DNA from: an uncultured Flavobacteriaceae bacterium
Lineage (GTDB): Bacteria > Bacteroidota > Bacteroidia > Flavobacteriales > Flavobacteriaceae
DNA: 64,000 nt
Direction of reading: 5' to 3'
Assembly: GCA_947504035.1 (NCBI GenBank)
Contig: CANNGA010000001.1
Coordinates: 1-64,000 of the forward strand
Positions within the stretch are counted from its first letter, which is position 1. Each line of letters begins with the position of its first letter. The translations under genes and the position numbers were made by a program. A model generated the notes under the pieces. The model was not told where the DNA came from. It saw nothing but the letters and a program-made list of their open reading frames with translations, and did not search any database. This document shows, in pieces, positions 9,553-18,289 of this stretch.

Positions 9553-10704
9553 ATGGCATATTCCTTTATTAAGACAACAGTGGTTCTAAGTGTGTTGATG
9601 TTTGGCCTTTCGTGTAAAAAGGCAGTCACAACAGATACTGTAACACAAGATACTCCTAAAAGCAATGCCGTAGATACCACGATACCTAAAGTGAAGTCAT
9701 CTTTAGCTAAAGCGGTAGTAGATAGTCTTATTGCACACCCTCCTTTAGGTATGGTGTGGATTCCTGCAGGCACCTTCATGCAAGGTGCGGTACCCCAGGA
9801 CAAAGCAGCTATGGCGCATGAAAAACCGCAACACCCTGTACATGTCGATGGGTTTTTTATGGATGTTACCGAGGTGACCAACGCACAGTTTAAGGCCTTT
9901 GTAGATGCAACAGCGTATATTACCGTTGCAGAGCGCGAAATAGATTGGGAGGTTTTTAAAAGCCAACTGCCTGAAGGCACGCCAAAACCACATGATTCTA
10001 TATTGCAACCAGGATCATTATTATTTAAAAAAACAGCTAAGTCTGTGTCTAATCTCTATGATTTTTCGCAATGGTGGCGGTGGACTATAGGGGCCAATTG
10101 GAAACATCCTTTAGGTAAAAATTCTAACATTTTAGAGGTTATGGATCACCCTGTAGTACATGTGAGTTTCGAGGATGCTAAAGCCTATTGCAAATGGGCA
10201 GGCAGACGTTTGCCAACGGAGGCCGAATGGGAGTATGCGGCTAGAGGTAAAGAAAAAAACACGACTTTTTTATGGGGTGATGATCCCTCTAAGTTAGCCA
10301 AATGGGTGAACAGTTGGGAAGGCGAATTTCCTGTGAACAATACATTAGCCGATGGTTACGAACGCAGTGCACCTGTTAAAACTTATTTGCCCAATTCGTT
10401 TGGACTTTATGAGATGGCAGGTAATGTTTGGGAGTTTACTAGCGATTGGTACAATTTAAAATATTACGAAGAATTGGCAGCTTTAAAAACAGTAGTAGAT
10501 AATCCGAAAGGAGCATCAAAAACCTACAACCCTAATAATCCTTTAATAGAAGAAGTTATCATTAAAGGCGGGTCTTTTTTGTGTACAGATTCGTATTGCG
10601 CTAGTTATAGACTGTCTTCTAGAATGGGCAATAGTACCGATTCTTCTTCAGAGCATGTTGGATTTAGAACTGTAGTTACTCCAGAGATGTTAATGGAAAA
10701 TTAA
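9553..10704 (+). CDS. Formylglycine-generating enzyme family lipoprotein
   Basis: A SUMF1/FGE-fold protein with a lipobox signal peptide (LMFGLSC), so exported and lipid-anchored. The core begins around residue 60 (GMVWIPAGTFMQGA) and contains EVTNAQFKAFV, GRRLPTEAEWEYAAR and EMAGNVWEFTSDWY. Near the C-terminus the segment CTDSYC keeps both cysteines (about 344 and 349) that in true FGEs bind copper and oxidise the target sulfatase cysteine, and it is followed by the NSTDSSSEHVGFR block. Many SUMF1-fold proteins lack these cysteines, so genuine formylglycine formation is plausible. No sulfatase gene lies in the window. Converges with and overlaps the stop of the next gene. Confidence 0.87.
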   Translation: MAYSFIKTTVVLSVLMFGLSCKKAVTTDTVTQDTPKSNAVDTTIPKVKSSLAKAVVDSLIAHPPLGMVWIPAGTFMQGAVPQDKAAMAHEKPQHPVHVDGFFMDVTEVTNAQFKAFVDATAYITVAEREIDWEVFKSQLPEGTPKPHDSILQPGSLLFKKTAKSVSNLYDFSQWWRWTIGANWKHPLGKNSNILEVMDHPVVHVSFEDAKAYCKWAGRRLPTEAEWEYAARGKEKNTTFLWGDDPSKLAKWVNSWEGEFPVNNTLADGYERSAPVKTYLPNSFGLYEMAGNVWEFTSDWYNLKYYEELAALKTVVDNPKGASKTYNPNNPLIEEVIIKGGSFLCTDSYCASYRLSSRMGNSTDSSSEHVGFRTVVTPEMLMEN

Positions 10705-11108
10705 GAGGCCGATTGCTGTTTTAAACTTCTGTTTAAAAGTCCCATACCGACGTAGAGTACAGGTGAAATTAGAAATTCAAGTATGGTTAAGGCAAAGCGT
10801 CGCATATTAAAACTAATATCTGCAATAAAGAGGTCGAATAGCCCCAAACCTGTAAGGATAATAAGTCCAGAAATGTGCACGAAATGCCATAGTGAAGACA
10901 TCCATTTATCTTCTAAGGTTCCTAAATGCGAGGTACCTATAAAATACACTGTTAGGGTTGCACCAAAAGAGATACCGTGCCTTAAAAAGCCAGAAAGTGC
11001 TGCTACATCTTTGTTTTCTAAAAAGTATATATAGAATAAAGAGTATATGATGCCAATAAGTATAAGTCCTGCTATAAAACGGACTTTATCCGACTTGTAA
11101 AGTTTCAT
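10701..11108 (-). CDS. Exosortase F system-associated membrane protein
   Basis: A 135-residue protein with about four hydrophobic segments and no soluble domain. It begins inside the last codons of the exosortase gene (23-bp overlap), and its size, topology and position match the small partner that accompanies XrtF-type exosortases in Flavobacteriia. Its biochemical role is unknown; I infer a part in exosortase-dependent sorting from neighbourhood alone. Confidence 0.78.
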   Translation of the reverse strand: MKLYKSDKVRFIAGLILIGIIYSLFYIYFLENKDVAALSGFLRHGISFGATLTVYFIGTSHLGTLEDKWMSSLWHFVHISGLIILTGLGLFDLFIADISFNMRRFALTILEFLISPVLYVGMGLLNRSLKQQSAS

Positions 11109-11682
11109 TTTTAAAGTGTATTTTTCTAGAGTAATAGATCCAAATTATAAATGTAGATACATATACCGTAGCTTTAAACAGGTAATGGTGCGCAAAATCA
11201 AAATACGTATCATTGTATTCCATTAAATAAATAAGGCCAACGCATCTTATAATATTAATAATGTCGAGTAGTATAACCCCAAGAACGATGTAAAGCACTT
11301 TACGCCAAAAACGAGAAGGCATACATACAATAAAGCCAATATAGAGTACGAGTAAAGACAAGCCATTACAGGCGTGTGCAATATAAAGTACAATACTATC
11401 ATTGTGATAGATAATGGAGGCTAAATTGTCTATTGATTCTCCTGCATACACCGAATTCCATACTTCTGGAACCGCAGTAAACCCACTCATTGTGGTAAAA
11501 TTATTGAGGACAAATACAGACGCAGCTCCAACATGGTTAGTGAGTTTGCTATCTAACCATTGCGAATCGAACAAGAAAAGCCCGTATATCACTTCCCAAA
11601 GGACGAAAAACAATAAGGCCTTTCCTAAGAAAAGCCTTATAGGTTTAGGGATCTTACTTAAATGAGATTTAATTTGCTTCAC
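11086..11682 (-). CDS. xrtF: Exosortase family protein, XrtF-like
   Basis: Polytopic membrane protein of 198 residues expected to cleave C-terminal sorting signals. The three exosortase catalytic elements are visible: Cys105 in AHACNGLSLL, Arg146 in IINIIRCVGLIY and His165/His166 in DFAHHYLF, each in or next to a hydrophobic segment. It overlaps the preceding substrate gene by 14 bp and the following associated gene by 23 bp, so the three are one translationally coupled unit. The XrtF subtype is inferred from phylum and size rather than measured. Confidence 0.86.
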   Translation of the reverse strand: MKQIKSHLSKIPKPIRLFLGKALLFFVLWEVIYGLFLFDSQWLDSKLTNHVGAASVFVLNNFTTMSGFTAVPEVWNSVYAGESIDNLASIIYHNDSIVLYIAHACNGLSLLVLYIGFIVCMPSRFWRKVLYIVLGVILLDIINIIRCVGLIYLMEYNDTYFDFAHHYLFKATVYVSTFIIWIYYSRKIHFKNETLQVG

Positions 11683-11986
11683 GATTAGAACCTCTTAGTT
11701 TTTTTACTCCAAAAGCAGCTGCTCCTAATACTAGGATGCTTAAACCTCCATCTAAAGGAATAGATGTCTTTGGCTTTGCAGGCACTTTTTTAATTTTTGT
11801 AAAAGTAAAGGTAAACGATTTAGAATTTCTAGATTTAGTGATCTTTACTTTTTTAGGGAAAAAGAATGATGACCATGACCATCCTCCTGTTAAAGCATAG
11901 GTGCTTGTTGTTGCATTAGCAGTACTACTGAGAGAGAGCGCAATAACAATTACCGCAGCTTGAACACTTTTTTTGAGTGTTTTCAT
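11669..11986 (-). CDS. Small exported protein with PID/PLDGG-type C-terminal sorting signal
   Basis: A 105-residue precursor: signal peptide (cleavage probably after ATANA-like STANA), a Ser/Lys/Thr-rich middle, then the C-terminal tripartite signal. That signal starts with Pro77-Leu-Asp-Gly-Gly81, continues with a hydrophobic stretch (LSILVLGAAAFGV) and ends in a basic tail (KKLRGSNREAN). This is the layout of exosortase substrates; Flavobacteriia often show P-I-D-G-G at the same place. It is encoded directly upstream of the exosortase, so it is likely a dedicated substrate. The mature middle is not recognised. Confidence 0.82.
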   Translation of the reverse strand: MKTLKKSVQAAVIVIALSLSSTANATTSTYALTGGWSWSSFFFPKKVKITKSRNSKSFTFTFTKIKKVPAKPKTSIPLDGGLSILVLGAAAFGVKKLRGSNREAN

Positions 11987-12024
11987 TTCTTTGCGGGATT
12001 TTAGATTAATTAACTAACTAATAT

Positions 12025-12032
12025 CAAAAATA
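12025..12032 (-). promoter_or_regulatory. Bacteroidota -7 element for the exosortase operon
   Basis: TATTTTTG on the minus strand matches TAnnTTTG and lies about 40 bp before the start codon of the sorting-substrate gene. The rest of the 12.0-12.27 kb gap is AT-rich and shows nothing else. Confidence 0.5.
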
Positions 12033-12267
12033 AAGATCATTTTAGTGGATGTCATTTTTTATTTGAAATTTTCGATAAACGCTTTTATTTCTGCTATAAG
12101 TCGAGTGGAAATGTCAAAAAAACCGATGAAAAACATTTACTAAAGTATTGACCTCTCTAGTGTTGTAGCTGTGCTCTTATGGAATTGAGCGTAAAATGAA
12201 CCTTATGTTTTTTGTGCGTATAAAAAGTTAAAGTATAGTGCAATAGATGTACTCTTAAAAAATGATT

Positions 12268-13374
12268 TTAAATGTTTAACCATTGTTTAAATTCTGCGGC
12301 CTTATTTTTACTTATAATGATTTCTACATCTGCGTCTCTTACTAAAATTTTAAGCTGGCTATTGCCGTATTTTATAATTTTATGAATTGAGGTGATGCTT
12401 ATTATAAATTGGCGATTGGCTCTAAAAAATAGCGAATGGTCTAAAGAAGAAATTAAATCGTCTAAACTTAAATTTGTGGTAGATCGTTTACCTGAAAATG
12501 AAATGACATAGGTAATGGTGTTTTCGGTATGAATGTATGCGATTTCATTCATGTTTATAGGTACCAATTCGTTTCTAACATGTGTGAGTAGTCGTTTTTT
12601 ACTAGGGTCTGCTAGTGCTTCTTGTTTTGCTTCTTTAGGTTGGTGTTGTTCTATTTTTTGTTGGTAGGTCACCAAATCTGCATTTAGTTTAGATAGGTTA
12701 ATCAATTCGTTTTCGAGAGTGCTGTTTTTTTGTTCCAATTGCTTTTCATAGTAACTGCCTATCATACGTACGGCAAAAGACGACATGACAATAATTAAAA
12801 CCCCCATTAAAATAAAAATGGTATAAAAACGTCTTTTTAATTTTACAACTTGATTAATAACCGCATTTAAATTTACATGTGCAGCAACAATAAGGTCAGA
12901 TTCGTTTACGGTAGCGGTATAGACAATTTCAGATTCTATTTTAGAAATATCATTTTCTTTTTCGTTTTTTAGCCGCATTAATAAATTGTACAACTCATTG
13001 ATATTGCGCCCATCTTTTAAGGTATTTAAGACCTCTTGATTTGGATTAACTTCTTGTTTTATTTTAGTAATATCTGGATGCGATACCACTTTCCCTGACC
13101 AATCGAAAATAGAAATAAAAGCACTTCCTGTGTGGGTGTTTGCTAGCGTACTTTGAATATTATCTGTAATGCTTTTTTTGTCAAGTCCACTTTTAAACTC
13201 ATAATTTAAAAGTTTAGCAATGGCATCTGCCTCACGTTTACTGGCTTCTAATTGCACTTCTAATAATTGATTGATACTTATTTTGGTCACATAGCCAATG
13301 CCTAGGGAGGCTATGATTAAAAAAATAATCGAAATAGAAATAAAAGTCAAAAAATATAATTTATCCTTTCTCAT
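12268..13374 (-). CDS. Membrane-bound LytTR-domain transcriptional regulator
   Basis: One-component regulator of 368 residues. Two transmembrane segments (about 7-29 and 180-205) flank an extracytoplasmic domain that looks like a Cache-type sensor (AFISIFDWSGKVVSHPD). After the second helix comes a coiled coil (EKQLEQKNSTLENELINLSK) and a C-terminal LytTR DNA-binding domain (about 262-366; IAYIHTENTITYVISFSGKR, FFRANRQFIISI). No receiver or kinase domain. Ligand and targets cannot be read from sequence; the divergent YceI/DUF5777 pair is the nearest candidate target. Confidence 0.88.
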   Translation of the reverse strand: MRKDKLYFLTFISISIIFLIIASLGIGYVTKISINQLLEVQLEASKREADAIAKLLNYEFKSGLDKKSITDNIQSTLANTHTGSAFISIFDWSGKVVSHPDITKIKQEVNPNQEVLNTLKDGRNINELYNLLMRLKNEKENDISKIESEIVYTATVNESDLIVAAHVNLNAVINQVVKLKRRFYTIFILMGVLIIVMSSFAVRMIGSYYEKQLEQKNSTLENELINLSKLNADLVTYQQKIEQHQPKEAKQEALADPSKKRLLTHVRNELVPINMNEIAYIHTENTITYVISFSGKRSTTNLSLDDLISSLDHSLFFRANRQFIISITSIHKIIKYGNSQLKILVRDADVEIIISKNKAAEFKQWLNI

Positions 13375-13728
13375 AACACCAAATCATTACAAATAACAGT
13401 CAAAAGTAATTAAAAATTAACGACTTATTTAAGTTCTAAAAAGGGGAATTACACTCTAAATTTAGAAAAACATTACTTTAGTATTTTTTGTCGTTTTTAT
13501 AATAGCTAAAGTCGTGTTTTTATTAGTATAGTCGTCGTGTTAAACGTTTATTTGTAGTTTGATTTTTATAGCGTTTTTTTCTAAATATTAGAAGAATAAG
13601 CTATGTGTGTAGTATTAAAGTAGAAATTAGAGGCTTAATTTGTTTTATAACAAGTTAACGTTGGGTTTTTATGCTTTAAAAAGGAAGATGTTGTATTTTT
13701 ATAAAGTTGATGATTAATACCAGAAATA
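13375..13728. other. Intergenic region between divergent genes
   Basis: About 355 AT-rich bases between the LytTR regulator (-) and the YceI gene (+). I see no convincing ORF, RNA or strong palindrome; it must hold both promoters. Confidence 0.5.
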
Positions 13729-14277
13729 ATGCATAGAGTGCGTGTTCTTATTGTCTTATTACTAGCTTTAACAAGCTTTAATTATAAGCCAACACAGTAT
13801 ATTGACAGGCAGGGGCAGGTGTCTTTTTTCTCCTACACAACCGCAGAGCATATCGCGGCAAATAACAACCAAGTGTTGAGTATTATAGATATTTCTAAAA
13901 ATGAAATAGCTATTAGCATGCTTATGAAAGCGTTTGTGTTTAAAAAATCATTAATGCGAACACATTTTAATGAAAGCTATTTGGAGTCTGATTTATACCC
14001 CAAAGCGACATTTAAAGGACAAATTGTAGATTTCGATGCGTCTATTATTGGCCATCAAACCAGAATGGTGAAAGGGACGCTTACCATAAAAGATGTTGCT
14101 AAAGCTTTTGAGATTAAAACAGATATTCAAAACACGAATGGGAAATATTTGATAACAGGAGATTTTGAAATAGCAGTTAGCGACTTTAATATTAAGATTC
14201 CTTCTATTGTTGCGCCTAATATTGCTAAAGTTATAACGACTAAATTTAGATTTGAATATAAGCCTCATGAAGAATAA
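13729..14277 (+). CDS. YceI family periplasmic protein
   Basis: A 182-residue protein with an N-terminal signal peptide (MHRVRVLIVLLLALTSF) and the lipocalin-like YceI fold pattern: VSFFSYTTAEHIAANN at the start, FKKSLMRTHFNESYLESDLYPKATFKGQI in the middle and GDFEIAVSDFNIKIPSIV near the end. YceI proteins bind isoprenoid-type ligands; substrate here unknown. Its stop overlaps the start of the next gene by 11 bp, so the two are coupled. Confidence 0.88.
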   Translation: MHRVRVLIVLLLALTSFNYKPTQYIDRQGQVSFFSYTTAEHIAANNNQVLSIIDISKNEIAISMLMKAFVFKKSLMRTHFNESYLESDLYPKATFKGQIVDFDASIIGHQTRMVKGTLTIKDVAKAFEIKTDIQNTNGKYLITGDFEIAVSDFNIKIPSIVAPNIAKVITTKFRFEYKPHEE

Positions 14278-15157
14278 TAACTATTTGCTCATACATTTAA
14301 GTCTCTTGCTAGGGTGCATGGTTTCTGCTGGGGCTCAAGACTTATTAGAAACCTTAGATAAAGAATACCCAACTACGCCTCAATATACTTCATCAACGTT
14401 TAAAGGCACGCGTATTTCTATTGGCCAATCTGTTGAAAACCGAAAAGCAGGGGTGTTACAACTCATGGCACTACACCGGTCTTGGAATTTACCAAATGCT
14501 GGTGCGCAAAGATTTGTTGCAGACAAATGGAGTTCAAGATTAGGTTTTGAATATGCGATTACAGACCGATGGACTACGGGAGGAGGATGGACGACCTTAG
14601 ATGACGTTTATGATGGTTATTTGAAATACAATCTTATGCGGCAATATCAAGGAGGCTGGAAACAGCCCGTGAGTGTTACGCTTTTTCAGAATATAAGCTA
14701 TAAAGGAAACTTGAGGCTGCCTGATGGTGTTTCTGCTTTCGATGAACGCTCAGCATTTACAAGCCAGCTTTTAATAGCTCGTAAATTTACACCCGCATTA
14801 TCGCTACAAATTTCACCAACAGTTATATCTAGAAACCAATCTGCCTTGGCTGAAGATCCTTCACTTCATTTTGCATTAGGTTTTGGAGCGCGTTATAAGT
14901 TAGGAGGCCATGTCTCTTTAGTTTCAGAATATTATTACGTGGCTAATCCACTAGTGTCTAGAACTACTTTTGGAGCTTTTGCTTTAGGGGTGAATTGGGA
15001 TGTGCGTTTCCTTTTATTGCAATTCCAAATGACCAATACGAGACGTATGGTAGCCGATGGTTTTATACTACAAACACCAAATAATTTTAACACTAGAGAT
15101 GGTAATTTTGTGTTTGGTATTAATGCTGTTTTTGCGCTTCATTTAAAAAAGAATTAA
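14267..15157 (+). CDS. DUF5777 family beta-barrel protein
   Basis: Outer-membrane-like protein of about 296 residues with a signal peptide (LLLGCMVSAGAQ) and alternating amphipathic strands ending in aromatic residues (LHLKKN C-terminus). The segment STFKGTRISIGQSVENRKAGVLQ followed by SSRLGFEYAITDRWTTGGG is the DUF5777 pattern. Pairs with YceI are common in Bacteroidota. I choose the ATG at 14267, inside the end of the YceI gene, over an upstream TTG. Confidence 0.82.
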   Translation: MKNNNYLLIHLSLLLGCMVSAGAQDLLETLDKEYPTTPQYTSSTFKGTRISIGQSVENRKAGVLQLMALHRSWNLPNAGAQRFVADKWSSRLGFEYAITDRWTTGGGWTTLDDVYDGYLKYNLMRQYQGGWKQPVSVTLFQNISYKGNLRLPDGVSAFDERSAFTSQLLIARKFTPALSLQISPTVISRNQSALAEDPSLHFALGFGARYKLGGHVSLVSEYYYVANPLVSRTTFGAFALGVNWDVRFLLLQFQMTNTRRMVADGFILQTPNNFNTRDGNFVFGINAVFALHLKKN

Positions 15158-15579
15158 GCCGCTTTAAGAGCGATTTTGTTTTGTTTTAGTGGTCGTGTTA
15201 TGCGAAGCGTTAATGCGAAAAAACAGCCTAATTTTTACTCGTGTTGTTGTATGAGAAAGGTATTTACTGTAATCTATTTGTAGGTGTATTGTTTATAATA
15301 GAATCTCAGGTGTCGCGCTTAAATTTCGATTGAAATTTTAATGCTTTTTTTTCCGCGTTTAACGTTTTTTTTTCTTCTTAAGAGAAGTTGTTTTGTTTTA
15401 AGGTGTTGGTTTTTAGGTTATTTGTGCTGTTAATCCATCCCGTTTAAAATAATGAAAACAAAACACTTAAACGCTGTAAATAGCCCCCATTCAGTCACCG
15501 TTACCGTATTGCAAACACGATTGCATAACCTGAGGTGTTTGCGAATTATAGACATAAGTTCAATTTTAGATACCGTAAT
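15158..15579. other. Intergenic region
   Basis: About 420 AT-rich bases with T-runs. The beginning has a weak CGCTTT/GAGCG hairpin that could terminate the upstream operon. No ORF or RNA gene recognised. Confidence 0.4.
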
Positions 15580-16521
15580 ATGCTTATGAGACCTAAGATG
15601 ATAACAACGAACGTCCAACCAATTCAAATAGCAACACCCTCTGTAACGCACGATACTTTAAATGCTGAGCAAAATGAAGCTTCTAAGTCTCCTTCTACAA
15701 AAAAGTTGTATACGATTATGACGGGACATAGCATAGCATCTGGAAGCAATAATTCTAAATATAAAATGGCTATTTGCAAGTATGTCAAAACCTTTAATGG
15801 GATCGTGTTAGAATGTAATGCAAATGCATTTGTAGTGCTGTTTGAAAGTGCGAGTAAGGCGGTGTATTGTAGTCTTAATATACAAGCCATATGTAAAGTT
15901 TTAAATGCAGCATTAAATATCAGCTTAGATATTAAAGATTGTAGTCCAGAAGATGCCATTCAAGAAAATAGTTATAACGCTACTGTCGCCTTATTACAAA
16001 CTGCTGTGCCATACCAAATTGTACTGTCTCAAACCGTAATGACAGTACTTGGAAGCACACATTTTAAATTCAAACCGTATAAAACTGCTTTTGTAAGCAA
16101 GGATGATAGACCTACTTTGTTTTATAGCATTATAAAATGTGCCACTATAAATACATTGCGAACTACAGAAGCGATCAATACTGGGTCTTCAAATAACGTG
16201 TTCTTAAATAAAGTGACTCAAATTGTAGGATGCCATTTAAGTGATGATGGTTTTGGGGTGAAGGCACTTAGTCAGCATATTGGTATCAGCGAACGGCAAT
16301 TGCAACGTAAGCTTAAAGCTATTGTTGGACAATCTCCCAACACTTTTATTGCGATGCTGCGTTTAAAACAGGCAAAAGTGCTTTTAAAAAACACAAATGA
16401 TAGTAGTTCTGAAATTGCTTTTCACATCGGGTTTTCTAACCCGTCGTATTTCTCTAAATGTTTTAAAAACGCCTTTAAAATGAGTCCGACCACTTATAGA
16501 CAGCGGCATAAGAACGCTTAA
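15580..16521 (+). CDS. AraC-family regulator with degenerate cyclase-like N-terminal domain
   Basis: The C-terminal 100 residues form an AraC/XylS double helix-turn-helix (GVKALSQHIGISERQLQRKL and EIAFHIGFSNPSYFSKCFK). The N-terminal half reads like a class III nucleotide cyclase homology domain that has lost its catalytic aspartates: it keeps the order of elements KYVKTFNGIVLECNANAFVVLFESASKAVYCSLNIQ, where true cyclases have an IGDG-type metal site. It would then be a ligand- or dimer-sensing domain. A GTG (15535) and ATGs at 15580, 15586 and 15598 are possible starts; I take 15580. Targets unknown. Confidence 0.78.
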   Translation: MLMRPKMITTNVQPIQIATPSVTHDTLNAEQNEASKSPSTKKLYTIMTGHSIASGSNNSKYKMAICKYVKTFNGIVLECNANAFVVLFESASKAVYCSLNIQAICKVLNAALNISLDIKDCSPEDAIQENSYNATVALLQTAVPYQIVLSQTVMTVLGSTHFKFKPYKTAFVSKDDRPTLFYSIIKCATINTLRTTEAINTGSSNNVFLNKVTQIVGCHLSDDGFGVKALSQHIGISERQLQRKLKAIVGQSPNTFIAMLRLKQAKVLLKNTNDSSSEIAFHIGFSNPSYFSKCFKNAFKMSPTTYRQRHKNA

Positions 16522-16610
16522 TATAGAAGCCCAAGAGGCAGAAGCGTATGGTATTGCGCAATAAGAGCCTGGCACCATGTAATTACAACTAATTTAAAAT
16601 AAAAACAATA

Positions 16611-17000
16611 ATGATACACTATATAGAAACGATAAAACGCATAGAAACCGCTGTAAAAACAGGAGCGAAACATTTGGATTTATCCAAACTCGATTTAGAA
16701 ACTCAAGATTTAGAACAAATCATGCCTTTAATTATCGAAAAGCTGCCTGGGCTAAAAACTTTAGATTTGGCATACAATGCATTTCATGTGTTGCCAGAAA
16801 GCGTAACAGGACTTAAAGGTCTGGAAGAGTTGGATGTCTCTTTTAATAAAAATACGTTTAAGTACGTTAAGCATATTAAAAAACTTAAAAATTTAGTGGT
16901 GTCTTTTGATCAATATCACGCATTACACTTTGAAATGTCTGAATTAAAATCACTTTTGGTTTATAGATTGAAATTTGATAGACTAGCATTTGCGGGGTAA
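16611..17000 (+). CDS. Small leucine-rich-repeat protein
   Basis: 129 residues without a signal peptide. It shows about three LRR units (LKTLDLAYNAFHVLPESVTGL, LEELDVSFNKNTFKYV, LKNLVVSFDQYH). Probably a cytosolic binding protein of unknown partner. Sits between the AraC regulator and the cobalamin operon. Confidence 0.72.
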   Translation: MIHYIETIKRIETAVKTGAKHLDLSKLDLETQDLEQIMPLIIEKLPGLKTLDLAYNAFHVLPESVTGLKGLEELDVSFNKNTFKYVKHIKKLKNLVVSFDQYHALHFEMSELKSLLVYRLKFDRLAFAG

Positions 17001-17190
17001 TGAGGTTTGTAATCCCCTTGTCTTGGATATAGAGGAAATGGTTTTTCGATGGGATTTTGAAACCGTTACAGTGTAAAACACACACGTTTCTAACTTTTCG
17101 TTTGCAAATAGTATCATAAACATATCAAAATTTCCTTTTGCATTCAAGTTATAATGGATAGTTTTGTTACAAATCATTTGGACAACATTT

Positions 17191-18279
17191 ATGGCACTAC
17201 AAACACAAAAAATACCAGTAACAATAATTACGGGGTTTTTAGGATCTGGAAAGACAACGTTAATACATAAAATAGCTCAAAATGCAAACGGCAGACGCTT
17301 AGCTATTATCGTTAATGAATTTGGAGAATTAGGAATGGATGGAGAGATTCTTAAAGGAAATGATTGTGGATGCGATGAAGAAAATATACTAGAATTGAGT
17401 AATGGTTGTCTTTGTTGTACTGTTCAGGAAGAATTTTTGCCGACAATGTTACAGCTCATGGAGCGCAAGCAAGACATAGATCACATTATTATAGAAACTT
17501 CTGGTTTAGCGTTGCCAAAACCCCTTTTAAAAGCGTTTAATTGGCCAGATTTAAAACCTCAAATAACCGTAGATGCTGTTATTACAGTTGTGGACTGTGT
17601 GGGACAGGCTACAGGAGAAATTTGTGATAGAGCTAAAGTGCAATCGCAACGTTTGGACGATGAAAATTTAGACCACGAATCCTCTATTGAAGAACTGTTT
17701 GAAGACCAATTGTCGTGTGCAGACCTTATTGTTATGACGAAATCTGATTTGATTCATGAAACTGAATATGCAAAAGTACATGAGGTCATTCAGAATCGTG
17801 TTGGCGACGCCATCAAACTCATATCGGCCGTAAAAGGCGATATCCCCGTAGATGTCTTATTAGGTATTGATGCCAAATCTGAAGAACATGTCGATGAGAA
17901 ACATTCGCATCACGAAACACACCATCACCATCATGATCACGATCACGACCATCATCATGACCATGAGCATGATGAAACCATTACCTCTATAGTTTTAAAC
18001 GTAGAGGTAGATCATACCCCTAAACAATTAATTAATGCCTTAAAGGTATTGGTTGCAAACTACCCTATTTATAGGATTAAAGGAATTATTAATGTACCCG
18101 GAAAACCCATGCGTATGATTGTGCAAGGAGTGGCCGATAGGTTCGAGAATTACTTTGATAGAAAATGGAAGGCAGAAGAACTTAAAGCAACACGCTTAGT
18201 CATTATTGGCGAGCAACTGGAAGACCAACAGCTACAAAGTGCATTAGAAGCACAGTTAATGAGTACTATAGAAGCATAA
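17191..18279 (+). CDS. cobW: CobW/COG0523 family metal-chaperone GTPase
   Basis: G3E-family GTPase. Walker A motif GFLGSGKTT is at residues 15-23 of the chosen start, the metal-binding CxCC motif reads NGCLCC, and a His/Asp-rich linker (about 17 histidines) precedes the CobW C-terminal domain. Such proteins deliver zinc or cobalt; first position in a cobalamin operon points to cobalt handling or to the CobN chelatase. I start at ATG 17191 (MALQTQKIP), not at the upstream in-frame TTG 17164. Confidence 0.9.
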   Translation: MALQTQKIPVTIITGFLGSGKTTLIHKIAQNANGRRLAIIVNEFGELGMDGEILKGNDCGCDEENILELSNGCLCCTVQEEFLPTMLQLMERKQDIDHIIIETSGLALPKPLLKAFNWPDLKPQITVDAVITVVDCVGQATGEICDRAKVQSQRLDDENLDHESSIEELFEDQLSCADLIVMTKSDLIHETEYAKVHEVIQNRVGDAIKLISAVKGDIPVDVLLGIDAKSEEHVDEKHSHHETHHHHHDHDHDHHHDHEHDETITSIVLNVEVDHTPKQLINALKVLVANYPIYRIKGIINVPGKPMRMIVQGVADRFENYFDRKWKAEELKATRLVIIGEQLEDQQLQSALEAQLMSTIEA

Positions 18280-18289
18280 TCATAATCCT

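Noticed and set aside
9501-10008. Minus-strand ORFs inside the FGE-like gene
   Set aside because: Shadows of a plus-strand gene with clear domain motifs.
17000-17190. Cobalamin riboswitch in front of the plus-strand operon
   Set aside because: I looked for the CCTGCC box and the GCAACTG core and found neither; only weak hairpins are present.
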